In this document: one piece after another, positions 1 through 6,281 of the stretch
Layout: the number at the start of each line of letters is the position of its first letter
Numbering within the stretch: position 1 is the stretch's first letter
From: an uncultured Lachnospiraceae bacterium
Lineage (GTDB): Bacteria > Bacillota > Clostridia > Lachnospirales > Lachnospiraceae
NCBI GenBank assembly: GCA_905236365.1
Contig: CAJOPP010000023.1
Location: forward strand, 1 to 6,591
DNA: 6,591 nt
Direction of reading: 5' to 3'
Program-made: the position numbers and the translations under genes
The notes under the pieces: generated by a model
What the model saw: the letters and a program-made list of their open reading frames with translations, nothing else
Told to the model about the DNA's origin: nothing
The model's database searches: none

Positions 1-21
1 CCCCGCCTGAGACAAGTTTCC

Positions 22-57
22 TGCCCCCGCCTACGCTTTGCTTAGAGGCGGGGGGCA
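22..57 (-). terminator. GC-rich hairpin downstream of the ABC-like gene
   Basis: Arms 22-32 and 46-57 are complementary apart from one bulged base and enclose a 13-nt loop; each is mostly C or G, in sharp contrast to the AT-rich genes. It starts 17 bp past the stop of the ABC-like gene, after a small 5-bp hairpin (57-71, ATCTC-TGTCT-GAGAT). No U-run follows on the minus strand, so classic intrinsic termination is uncertain. A further CCCCGCCT at 1-8 repeats part of the left arm, so it may be a dispersed repeat or part of a larger structure cut by the window edge. Confidence 0.4.
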
Positions 58-74
58 TCTCTGTCTGAGATATA

Positions 75-1538
75 CTAAATGTCTTTCCATGGTGCACATG
101 CTATATTGTGAAATTTGTCCTTTGCAATCTCTTCTACACCTTTTACACTGATTCTAAACAGACGTTGTGCGATTGACAGGGAGTCCGCCAGGTTTACAGA
201 TACAATAATCACTGCAATACCGTGACGAAGCAGTATCTCTAACTGTTCCCATATATACATTCTATGTTCAAGGTCTGCCCCCTTAAAAGGTTGAAAACAA
301 AATACAACTTTCGGTTTTTGCAACAGGATTCGCATATAAACCAATTGATACTTTTGCTTCTCCGATAATTCATCTATTTGTTTCAGATATAATTCTTCTT
401 TTATGTATTCCCTGTATTCCTGTTTAATGCTCGCTTTTATTTTCCGACTGTAGCACACACCTGGAACTCTATTGGCAAGTCCTATGCAGAGATTATCAAA
501 ATAACTAAGTTCCGGAAAAAGCATATTGGTCGTGGGTTCTTCCTGTACAACTACTATGTCTTTGTACAATGCTTTTCCTCTTTTTTGATCTACCCATACA
601 GTGCCTTCCACTATGGAAATATCTTTCATTAAAACACTTTTGATATTGTTATAAGACATACTGTCCAGACACTGTAATACAATACATTCCCCTTTATAAA
701 TCGTCAAACTCAACGGCTTTTCCATTGCACCGTATACTATATTTTCTAATCTGATGATCTCTTCTGTGCTTTTCTCTTCTCTTTCTTTTTCTTCCCAATG
801 ATGCATTACCATATACCGATACTGTTCTGTGTATTTATCCAATATACCATTATACATCTCTGATTTTGAAATGACTTTCTGAATACGGCCATTTGTAAAC
901 AATACCACTCTGTCGCAAATCTGTTGTAATTCCTCAAAATGCAAATTGATATAGATAAAACTAAATCCCTGAGATGCATAATACCGAATAATCTCGTATA
1001 ATTTTTTGAGTTTGGTTTCACTGATTAACGTACTGATTTCTTCCAGAATAATTAAATGCTGCCCCATAACAACAGCACGCAATATTTCAACAACGACCCT
1101 CTCAAAGGTAGATAGTTTTTCCACATATGTATCTGCCTCAATTTCAATTCCGATATCCTTAATAAACGGTGCCAGCTGTCTTCTAAGCATGTCTGACGGA
1201 ATGATTTCCTGTCGAAATCCCTGTCGTAGCACAAAAATATTCTCCGCCACTGTCATTCCCTCTACCAGACAGCTACGGGCACGGATGACACAAATCCGGT
1301 TCTGACCGCGGATCGGTCCTCTCCATGAATTAACCATTTCTCCGCCATAATACACATAACCATCGTACAGAGGCATATTTGTCTGAAAAAGAGTGAACAG
1401 TTCTTCAAGACCATGTGAATTGACCGGAATAAATCCCAAAATTTCCCCTTCATATACCTGCAGGTTAAAATCCTCAAGTTTGGTAACTCCTTTTTCCACG
1501 AAGGTGACTCTCTCCATCCGTAATATCTCATTTTTCAT
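75..1538 (-). CDS. Two-cassette ABC protein with degenerate nucleotide-binding motifs (RbsA/MglA-like pseudo-ATPase)
   Basis: A 487-residue soluble protein with the length and double-cassette layout of sugar ATPases such as RbsA or MglA (about 500). Half 1 spans about 5-235 and half 2 about 260-480. Scaffold segments remain clear: VAENIFV after the Q-loop, ICDRVVLFTNGRI near the H-loop, and YEGEILGF before Walker A. The catalytic motifs are broken. In Walker A the Lys and Ser/Thr are replaced (Leu44, Glu45), the Q-loop Gln is lost, LSGGQ reads LSTFE (142-146), the Walker B Asp is Glu166, although Glu167 stays, and the H-loop His is Leu199. In half 2 the Walker A region is CLDSMSYNN, the signature is LSEKQ, and Walker B reads VVFCFQPF. 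ATP hydrolysis is unlikely. The frame is long, intact and well coupled to the kinase, so it does not look like a decaying gene. A regulatory or adaptor role towards the kinase or permease is my inference. Confidence 0.85.
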   Translation of the reverse strand: MKNEILRMERVTFVEKGVTKLEDFNLQVYEGEILGFIPVNSHGLEELFTLFQTNMPLYDGYVYYGGEMVNSWRGPIRGQNRICVIRARSCLVEGMTVAENIFVLRQGFRQEIIPSDMLRRQLAPFIKDIGIEIEADTYVEKLSTFERVVVEILRAVVMGQHLIILEEISTLISETKLKKLYEIIRYYASQGFSFIYINLHFEELQQICDRVVLFTNGRIQKVISKSEMYNGILDKYTEQYRYMVMHHWEEKEREEKSTEEIIRLENIVYGAMEKPLSLTIYKGECIVLQCLDSMSYNNIKSVLMKDISIVEGTVWVDQKRGKALYKDIVVVQEEPTTNMLFPELSYFDNLCIGLANRVPGVCYSRKIKASIKQEYREYIKEELYLKQIDELSEKQKYQLVYMRILLQKPKVVFCFQPFKGADLEHRMYIWEQLEILLRHGIAVIIVSVNLADSLSIAQRLFRISVKGVEEIAKDKFHNIACAPWKDI

Positions 1539-2587
1539 TATAGCATCCCTCTATTTCTGATACTCTCTTCGTTCGTCAACAAAGGAACCGAAATTTCAAC
1601 ATCGGTTCCCTTATCCGGAATCGAATATATATGCATTCCATACTCTTCACCAAAAATTAAATGAATACGATTATTAACATTTACAAGTGCTATTCCACCC
1701 TTTTCATTTTGTTGTTTATAATCCATTGAACTACTCTCACTTCGAAGTCTGCCGTTTAACTGAGCCAATTTTTCCTCATCCATTCCAATTCCATCATCCG
1801 AAATCCGGATAATAAGACGCTCCTTCGTACGTTCAAAAGCAATAATCAAATTACTCCTGCCAACTTTTAACTCTGTTCCGTGAATAATACTGTTTTCCAA
1901 AATAGGCTGAAGTGTCAGTTTGGGAATCTTACAGTTCATAATATCATCCCAATCATCTGCATCGCACTCAACATGCAGCTCTATCCGGTCTCCGAAACGA
2001 TATTTCTGAATCAAAAAGTAAGTTTCACAATTATCAAGCTCCTCCTGCACAGAAACCAGATTCTCTACTTTGGTAATCGTATACCTGAAAAATTTGGCCA
2101 AAGCTTCCGTCATATCCGCCACGCTGTCCATTCCTGCAATCAAAGCCTCACCACGAATACTTTCCAAAGTGTTGTACAGGAAATGCGGATTGATTTGATT
2201 CTGCAATGCCAAATATTGTGCCTGCCGCTTGTTCAAATCTACTACCTGCGGTCCGTTTAATACACCAATCATTTTTTGAGTCTGCTGCTGATTCATGGGG
2301 GATAAATATAAATAATCATTCTCTGAACTATCTTTCATCACATATCCATTCAATATTCGTTCAGTCAATGCCTCACACCATTTAAATGGCTGTACGATCC
2401 ATATCCACCAGACAACATGGAACCCCAAAAGCAGGATCAGAAGAAAAATAACACTCCATATTGAACCGTTTCCATTCAAAAATAATATCAACTCAAATAT
2501 TAGAACAGCACAACAAATACATTGGAAAATGTTTCTTATAAATGATATCCGTTTTGAAATATATCTGAAATTTTCATGCTTCTTCAC
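1538..2587 (-). CDS. Histidine kinase, LytS/YesM type, without an extracellular sensor domain
   Basis: A 349-residue membrane kinase starting at GTG. Two hydrophobic helices, about 17-37 and 43-65, are separated by only NGNGS, so nothing sizeable is exposed outside. YesM-type kinases usually carry an extracellular sensor of 200 or more residues there and are near 580 residues long. After a linker of about 60 residues comes the His_kinase core: QNQINPHFLYNTLE with phospho-acceptor His135. The ATPase domain has an N box (PILENSIIHG, Asn232), a G1 box (DDGIGM, 264-269) and a G2-like stretch (GGIALVNVNNR), all apparently intact. It should phosphorylate Asp55 of the regulator encoded just upstream. 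With no outside domain, the signal probably comes through the membrane helices or a partner protein, for example the transporter or the ABC-like protein encoded next. Confidence 0.93.
   Translation of the reverse strand: MKKHENFRYISKRISFIRNIFQCICCAVLIFELILFLNGNGSIWSVIFLLILLLGFHVVWWIWIVQPFKWCEALTERILNGYVMKDSSENDYLYLSPMNQQQTQKMIGVLNGPQVVDLNKRQAQYLALQNQINPHFLYNTLESIRGEALIAGMDSVADMTEALAKFFRYTITKVENLVSVQEELDNCETYFLIQKYRFGDRIELHVECDADDWDDIMNCKIPKLTLQPILENSIIHGTELKVGRSNLIIAFERTKERLIIRISDDGIGMDEEKLAQLNGRLRSESSSMDYKQQNEKGGIALVNVNNRIHLIFGEEYGMHIYSIPDKGTDVEISVPLLTNEESIRNRGML
1547..1552 (-). promoter_or_regulatory. Shine-Dalgarno of the ABC-like gene, inside the kinase 3' end
   Basis: AGAGGG lies 8 nt before the ATG at 1538, within the last codons of the kinase. 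The kinase stop and the new start share a base (TAATG), so translation is probably coupled, which suggests the two proteins are needed together. Confidence 0.75.
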
Positions 2588-2595
2588 ATTAATTA

Positions 2596-2601
2596 TCCTC
2601 T
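2596..2601 (-). promoter_or_regulatory. Shine-Dalgarno of the kinase gene, overlapping the regulator stop
   Basis: AGAGGA overlaps the regulator's TAG stop (2600-2602) and lies 8 nt before the GTG at 2587. The only nearby ATG (2587-2589) is followed directly by TGA, so GTG is the start that gives the full protein. The arrangement favours coupled translation of regulator and kinase. Confidence 0.75.
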
Positions 2602-4189
2602 ATCCATATAATTTCCTGTACGTTGCCGGTTTTACTCCTGCCATTTTTTCAAAAGTATGGTTAAAGTGTTTCAAATCATTATATCCCACTTTTTTACATA
2701 CCTCGGAGATTGACATATTACTTTCCCGCAAAATAATTTTGGCCTGTTCAATTCGAACATTCATAAGATATTTTGCAAACCCCTCTTTCTCATATTTTTT
2801 AAAAAGTGTGCTGAAGTACGCCGGACTTAATCCAACAATCTCACTTACGGTTTCTAATGAAATCGGCTCGGAATAATGATTCTGGATATATTGCTTTGCC
2901 TGTCTTATAGGACGATTCACATCTTCTTCATATTGTTTTCGCAAACGGAGAATATGATCATTTTGTAATTTTTTTAACACGTTAAGCAATTCTTCCACGT
3001 CACGGCATTGCTCACATTTTTCATCAAATTGTGTCAGGCACTCCTGCCGGTTTTCAACATTAATCTGGCTCAAAAATAAATTTCCACAGGAATGAACAAT
3101 ATCCAGAATTTCGTAGCCATACATATCTTTTGACTTTTTGATTTCTTCCGACATAACCTGTATTGTTCTTTCGCTTTCTTCCAGACTTCTGAATTCAATA
3201 GCCTGCGTAATCATTCTAAGATATATTTCAAGTATATTTTGATCATGAACCTTTTTTTCAACAACAATTTTTTCTAATATTTTACCAGTGCCTCTGAATA
3301 TACGTTCTTTTATGATCAATTCCACTTCATTCAGAATATTGACAAGATTATCCGTATTATTTGTCCGGGCACTTATTGCCATGGTGAATGTTACATCTCC
3401 ATATAGTGTTTTCTCATATTCTAATTGAGCAAGACACTTTTTCAGAATCTGTTTTACCTCTCCCTGCTTATCTGCATCATAATTGATAATTCCTATGCAG
3501 GACGTGCTTTTGTGGGTTATAACCATTTCCACACATATAGGTTCCAGCGACTTTTCCAGCAGCTGTTCAGCTTTCCCCATCACAATTCCCATTCCATTCG
3601 GTGTTATGTCTTTTGTTATTCCATCCATTTTCAGCCAAAATGCTTGAAAACATCCCGGATGCATATGTAAGTGATATTCTTCGTTCAATTCCTCCAGATT
3701 CATATTTTTGCATTTTTGTTCTAGCAGATAATCAATTAATAATCTTTGAATTCTCTTGATATCCTTTTCATTTTTTTGGATTAATTGATTCGTGTTCTCC
3801 TCTATGGCTCTTTTATTCAGAATCCCATCCCGAACCTTTTCCAATGTACTGATCAATTCGGTTTGATTGATTGGTTTTAAAAGGTAATTCCCAACCCCAT
3901 AACTAATTGCAGCCTTGGCATACTCAAAGTGAGCATAGCCACTAATGATGATAATTTCCATCTCGGGTTTTTCTTTCTTCAACGTCTTTATTACATCAAG
4001 TCCGCTCATCCCGGGCATACGGATATCCGTAATCAATATATCCGTCGAATACTTTTTTACTAATTCCAAAACCTCCAGACCATTATGTGCCATCGCAACC
4101 ACTTCCATTGATAAGCTTTCCCAATCTACCAACGCATGAATTAGTTTACATATCCTTACTTCATCATCTGCAATCATCACCTTTAGCAT
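2600..4189 (-). CDS. Response regulator, receiver plus AraC-type DNA-binding domain (YesN type)
   Basis: A 529-residue transcription regulator. Residues 1-120 are a receiver (CheY-like) domain with acidic pocket Asp8/Asp9, phospho-acceptor Asp55 in TDIRMPG, Ser83 and Lys105 in the LLKPI motif, so it looks able to be phosphorylated. Residues 120-160 are charged and probably coiled-coil. The middle, about 160-420, shows no motif I recognise, as is common in the YesN group. Residues 425-529 are an AraC-family double helix-turn-helix; the helices lie near 444-465 and 493-518, with the signature VGYNDLKHFNHTFEKMAGV-K-P. The cognate kinase is the next gene, 12 bp downstream. Regulators of this type usually control sugar uptake or breakdown genes in Gram-positive bacteria, so the transporter upstream is a likely target. 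That link rests on position only. Confidence 0.94.
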   Translation of the reverse strand: MLKVMIADDEVRICKLIHALVDWESLSMEVVAMAHNGLEVLELVKKYSTDILITDIRMPGMSGLDVIKTLKKEKPEMEIIIISGYAHFEYAKAAISYGVGNYLLKPINQTELISTLEKVRDGILNKRAIEENTNQLIQKNEKDIKRIQRLLIDYLLEQKCKNMNLEELNEEYHLHMHPGCFQAFWLKMDGITKDITPNGMGIVMGKAEQLLEKSLEPICVEMVITHKSTSCIGIINYDADKQGEVKQILKKCLAQLEYEKTLYGDVTFTMAISARTNNTDNLVNILNEVELIIKERIFRGTGKILEKIVVEKKVHDQNILEIYLRMITQAIEFRSLEESERTIQVMSEEIKKSKDMYGYEILDIVHSCGNLFLSQINVENRQECLTQFDEKCEQCRDVEELLNVLKKLQNDHILRLRKQYEEDVNRPIRQAKQYIQNHYSEPISLETVSEIVGLSPAYFSTLFKKYEKEGFAKYLMNVRIEQAKIILRESNMSISEVCKKVGYNDLKHFNHTFEKMAGVKPATYRKLYG

Positions 4190-4198
4190 ATTAAACTA

Positions 4199-4203
4199 CT
4201 CCT
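4199..4203 (-). promoter_or_regulatory. Shine-Dalgarno of the response regulator gene
   Basis: AGGAG lies 9 nt before the ATG at 4189. It supports that start, which also places the receiver domain's first strand (LKVMIADDE) exactly at the N-terminus as expected. Confidence 0.8.
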
Positions 4204-4212
4204 ATTTCTTCC

Positions 4213-4222
4213 TATCCGGATA
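4213..4222. promoter_or_regulatory. 10-bp palindrome just upstream of the regulator ribosome binding site
   Basis: TATCCGGATA is a perfect 10-bp palindrome 9 bp upstream of the AGGAG sequence. With no loop it is more likely a protein site than an RNA hairpin, and it may also be chance in an AT-rich leader. Confidence 0.25.
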
Positions 4223-4266
4223 TTCATTACACAATTCCGATTTCTCACCTTATATACATTTTGTAT

Positions 4267-4291
4267 GCATCTCACAGTTCATGCGAGATGC
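4267..4291 (-). promoter_or_regulatory. Dyad GCATCTC-N11-GAGATGC in the regulator leader
   Basis: Two perfect 7-bp inverted arms (4267-4273, 4285-4291) around an 11-nt centre, just downstream of the candidate promoter. A second inverted repeat, ATACA-TTT-TGTAT (4254-4266), touches it directly. An overlapping imperfect pair (4274-4281 with 4296-4303, 7 of 8 matching) could form instead of it. These are either operator sites for autoregulation or an mRNA leader structure. I recognise no known riboswitch or T-box. Confidence 0.45.
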
Positions 4292-4308
4292 TACCTGAAC
4301 AGTTACCT

Positions 4309-4317
4309 ATTATAACA
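4309..4317 (-). promoter_or_regulatory. Candidate extended -10 promoter of the regulator-kinase operon
   Basis: On the minus strand the sequence reads TGTTATAAT, a perfect -10 hexamer with a TG extension. The expected -35 place holds TTTCTA (17-bp spacer), a weak match, as is usual for extended -10 promoters. That hexamer touches the end of the terminator stem-loop. The start of transcription would be near 4302, giving a leader of about 110 nt before the regulator ATG. This is a sequence match only. Confidence 0.5.
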
Positions 4318-4335
4318 TAATTTTCACATAATAGA

Positions 4336-4365
4336 AACCGCTGGATCTTATCAGATCCGGCGGTT
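4336..4365 (-). terminator. Stem-loop, probable terminator between the two transcription units
   Basis: A 13-bp stem (arms 4336-4348 and 4353-4365) with one G-T/G-U type mismatch and a 4-nt loop. On the minus strand it is preceded by an A-run and followed by TTTCTATTAT, a moderate U-tract. On the plus strand it is followed by T6 nearby (4370-4375). It is therefore a plausible terminator of the binding-protein operon, possibly working in both directions. The minus-strand U-tract is weak, so some read-through into the regulator operon is possible. Confidence 0.65.
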
Positions 4366-4397
4366 ATCGTTTTTTAATACAATATTTATTTGTATCT

Positions 4398-4414
4398 GTT
4401 CAACAAGGTTGAAC
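4398..4414 (-). promoter_or_regulatory. Short perfect inverted repeat downstream of the binding-protein gene
   Basis: GTTCAAC and GTTGAAC form a perfect 7-bp inverted repeat with a 3-nt centre, about 29 bp after the binding-protein stop codon. In the transcript it would be a small stem-loop, but no U-run follows it, so it is not a good terminator alone. It may protect the 3' end of the mRNA. The GTTCA/TGAAC half-sites recur closer to the regulator promoter (4277-4281 and 4296-4300), so a protein-binding site is also possible. Confidence 0.45.
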
Positions 4415-4442
4415 ATTCCATTTATTTTTCCAATAAACACTA

Positions 4443-6275
4443 TTATTTATTAATAACGGAAACTCCGGTATCCTCAACGGCACCGCCAAGAGAATTGCCT
4501 TCCAATGCACTTACACAAGCTTTAACACCTTCATATCCCATTACATCCGGATTCTGTGCCATTGTGCAAAGTAGATATCCATCTTCAATCAGATTAAGGA
4601 TTGCATCTGATTTATCAAATCCAACACCAACGATGCTTGCATTGCCGGATGCTTTAATCGCATTTCCTGCACCGGTTGTGGAACCTTCGTTACATCCAAA
4701 GATACCAACAACGCCCTGGGTAATATAGTTCTCTGCAATGCTTTGAGATTTGGCTGCATCGCCTTCACCGTACTGCGTTTCTAAAAGGGTATAGTCTTTC
4801 CCTTCAAATGCGGAACGAAATCCTTCTTCACGCATTACACAGGAATCTGTTGCTGCATTTACATTGATAATACCAATATCTCCTGAAGTAATTCCATCTG
4901 CTTCTAATTTCTTAATCATCTCTTCACCGGCAGTTTTTCCTGCTGCTTTGTTGTCTGTAGAGAAGGTTGCTTCTGCTTCTACGTTTGCAGGTGAGTCAAC
5001 ATAAACTACTTTTACACCTGCAGCTACTGCTTCTTCAAGAGCTGATGAAATAGCATCCGGTCCATTTGCTGCTACCATAATTGCATTGCATCCGCTTGCT
5101 ACCGCATTGTTAACACATTCAATCTGCTGTGCATCATCCTTCGTGTTTGGTGCCATAAAAGTTACATCAACGCCAAGTTCAGATGCTGCCTTCTGTGCAC
5201 CGTCATTTAAAGTAACCCAATGCTGATCAATGGAATCCATTGTAATCAAAGCAATTTTCCATTCCTGGCTGGCTGTTACTTCGGCTCCATCACTTTCTGA
5301 GGAACCGCCAACTGCTGCTGCATCAATTACAGAAACACCGGTATCTACTACCTTTCCACCTAAAGATTCACCATTAATTGCCTGCACTGCCGCTTTAACA
5401 CCTTCATATCCCATTATATCCGGATTCTGTGCCATTGTGCAAAGCAGGAATCCATCTGTAATTAAGTTAAGGATTGCATCCGATTTATCAAATCCAACAC
5501 CAACGATGCTTGCATTGCCGGATGCCTTAATTGCATTTCCTGCACCGGTTGTAGATCCTTCGTTACATCCAAAGATACCAACAACGCCCTGAGTGATGTA
5601 GTTCTCTGCAATACTCTGAGATTTAGCTGCATCGCCTTCACCGTACTGTGTTTCTAAAAGGGTATAGCCTTTCCCCTCAAACGCGGAACGAAATCCTTCT
5701 TCACGCATTACACAGGAATCTGTTGCGGCGTTTACATTGATGATACCGACGTCACCGGAAGTGATTCCGTCTGCTTCTAATTTCTTAATCATCTCTTCAC
5801 CGGCAGTTTTTCCTGCTGCTTTGTTGTCTGTAGAGAATGTTGCTTCTGCTTCCACGTTTGCAGGTGAATCAACATAAACAATTTTTACGCCTGCTGCAAC
5901 TGCTTCATTTAATGCAGAAGAAATAGCGTCCGGTCCGTTTGCTGCTACCATGATCGCATTGTAACCACCGGCTACTGCATTGTTAACGCACTCAATCTGC
6001 TGTGCATCATCCTTCGTGTTTGGTGACATGAAAGATACAGTAACACCAAGTTCACTTGCAGCTTTCTGAGCACCATCATTTAAAGTAACCCAGTGCTGAT
6101 CAATAGAGTCCATTGTGATTAACGCAATTTTCGTTTCTGTACTTGTTGAACTTGAACTTTCGGTACTTGAATTTTCTGTTGTTTCCGTTGATGTTGTTTC
6201 AGCTTTCCCACAACCTGTTACAGATGCTGCCATCATCGCCACACAACATAACAATGATAATAACTTTCTTTTCAT
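4443..6275 (-). CDS. Lipoprotein with two tandem RbsB-like sugar-binding domains
   Basis: A 610-residue extracellular solute-binding protein of the ABC sugar transporter family (Peripla_BP_4, type 1 periplasmic fold). Residues 1-22 are a lipoprotein signal peptide with lipobox VTGC, so Cys22 should be lipid-anchored. Residues 23-48 are a Ser/Thr/Glu-rich linker. Domain 1 spans about 49-317, a second linker 318-339, and domain 2 340-610. The domains align without gaps and differ at about 19 of 269 positions by eye. Usual RbsB-type proteins have one domain of about 300 residues, so this is about twice normal length. Both copies keep residues that line up with RbsB ligand contacts: Arg in MREEGF, Asn in GCNEGS, Asp in GFDKSD and Gln in AQNP. 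Both therefore look able to bind, probably the same ligand. Only the first copy has a signal peptide. The ATG follows a perfect AAAGGAGG. The gene follows a permease gene, its likely partner. The ligand is unknown; a sugar or polyol is the best guess. Confidence 0.93.
   Translation of the reverse strand: MKRKLLSLLCCVAMMAASVTGCGKAETTSTETTENSSTESSSSTSTETKIALITMDSIDQHWVTLNDGAQKAASELGVTVSFMSPNTKDDAQQIECVNNAVAGGYNAIMVAANGPDAISSALNEAVAAGVKIVYVDSPANVEAEATFSTDNKAAGKTAGEEMIKKLEADGITSGDVGIINVNAATDSCVMREEGFRSAFEGKGYTLLETQYGEGDAAKSQSIAENYITQGVVGIFGCNEGSTTGAGNAIKASGNASIVGVGFDKSDAILNLITDGFLLCTMAQNPDIMGYEGVKAAVQAINGESLGGKVVDTGVSVIDAAAVGGSSESDGAEVTASQEWKIALITMDSIDQHWVTLNDGAQKAASELGVDVTFMAPNTKDDAQQIECVNNAVASGCNAIMVAANGPDAISSALEEAVAAGVKVVYVDSPANVEAEATFSTDNKAAGKTAGEEMIKKLEADGITSGDIGIINVNAATDSCVMREEGFRSAFEGKDYTLLETQYGEGDAAKSQSIAENYITQGVVGIFGCNEGSTTGAGNAIKASGNASIVGVGFDKSDAILNLIEDGYLLCTMAQNPDVMGYEGVKACVSALEGNSLGGAVEDTGVSVINK
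4452..5258 (-). repeat. Repeat copy 2: second sugar-binding domain (residues 340-608)
   Basis: Second copy of the repeat, ending two residues before the stop. It has no signal peptide or internal start of its own and is reached through the linker at residues 318-339 (DAAAVGG...SQEW). Compared with copy 1 it has extra acidic residues near positions equivalent to 226 and 273 of domain 1, and two extra Cys (Tyr and Ala in copy 1). The 68-bp stretch identical to copy 1 is at 4897-4964. Confidence 0.93.
5325..6131 (-). repeat. Repeat copy 1: first sugar-binding domain (residues 49-317)
   Basis: First copy of an 807-bp in-frame direct repeat, offset from copy 2 by 873 bp (291 codons). It codes for the domain from KIALITMDSIDQHW to DTGVSVI. 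Differences from copy 2 are mostly conservative or silent and scattered along the length, with more protein changes in the last 60 residues. The DNA is also very similar, including a 68-bp identical stretch at 5770-5837. Confidence 0.93.
6210..6275 (-). other. Lipoprotein signal peptide with lipobox Cys22
   Basis: Residues 1-22 have a basic start (MKRK), a hydrophobic core (LLSLLCCVAMMAAS) and the lipobox VTGC. Signal peptidase II cleavage before Cys22 would leave the protein tethered to the outer face of the membrane, as usual for Gram-positive binding proteins. The Ser/Thr-rich stretch after it is a typical flexible tether. Confidence 0.9.
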
Positions 6276-6281
6276 CTTATT

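Noticed and set aside
806..1531. Other open frames overlapping the ABC-like gene on both strands
   Set aside because: No ribosome sites or family signatures; the long minus-strand frame shows clear ABC homology over its whole length.
75..1538. ABC-like gene as a dying pseudogene
   Set aside because: The frame is full length with no stop or frameshift, has a good ribosome site and TAATG coupling, and the ABC scaffold is kept while catalytic residues are lost in both halves. That fits a changed role better than decay.
4190..4317. Riboswitch or T-box in the regulator leader
   Set aside because: I could not match any conserved core; only simple inverted repeats are visible.
4390..5592. Two similar plus-strand open frames (4390-4728 and 5230-5592)
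   Set aside because: They lie antisense to the two binding-domain copies and resemble each other only because the domains are duplicated. They have no ribosome site or recognisable family.
4452..6131. Duplicated domain as an assembly artefact
   Set aside because: The copies differ at about 19 residues and many silent sites, and a distinct linker joins them, so this is not one sequence written twice. Long reads would still be decisive.
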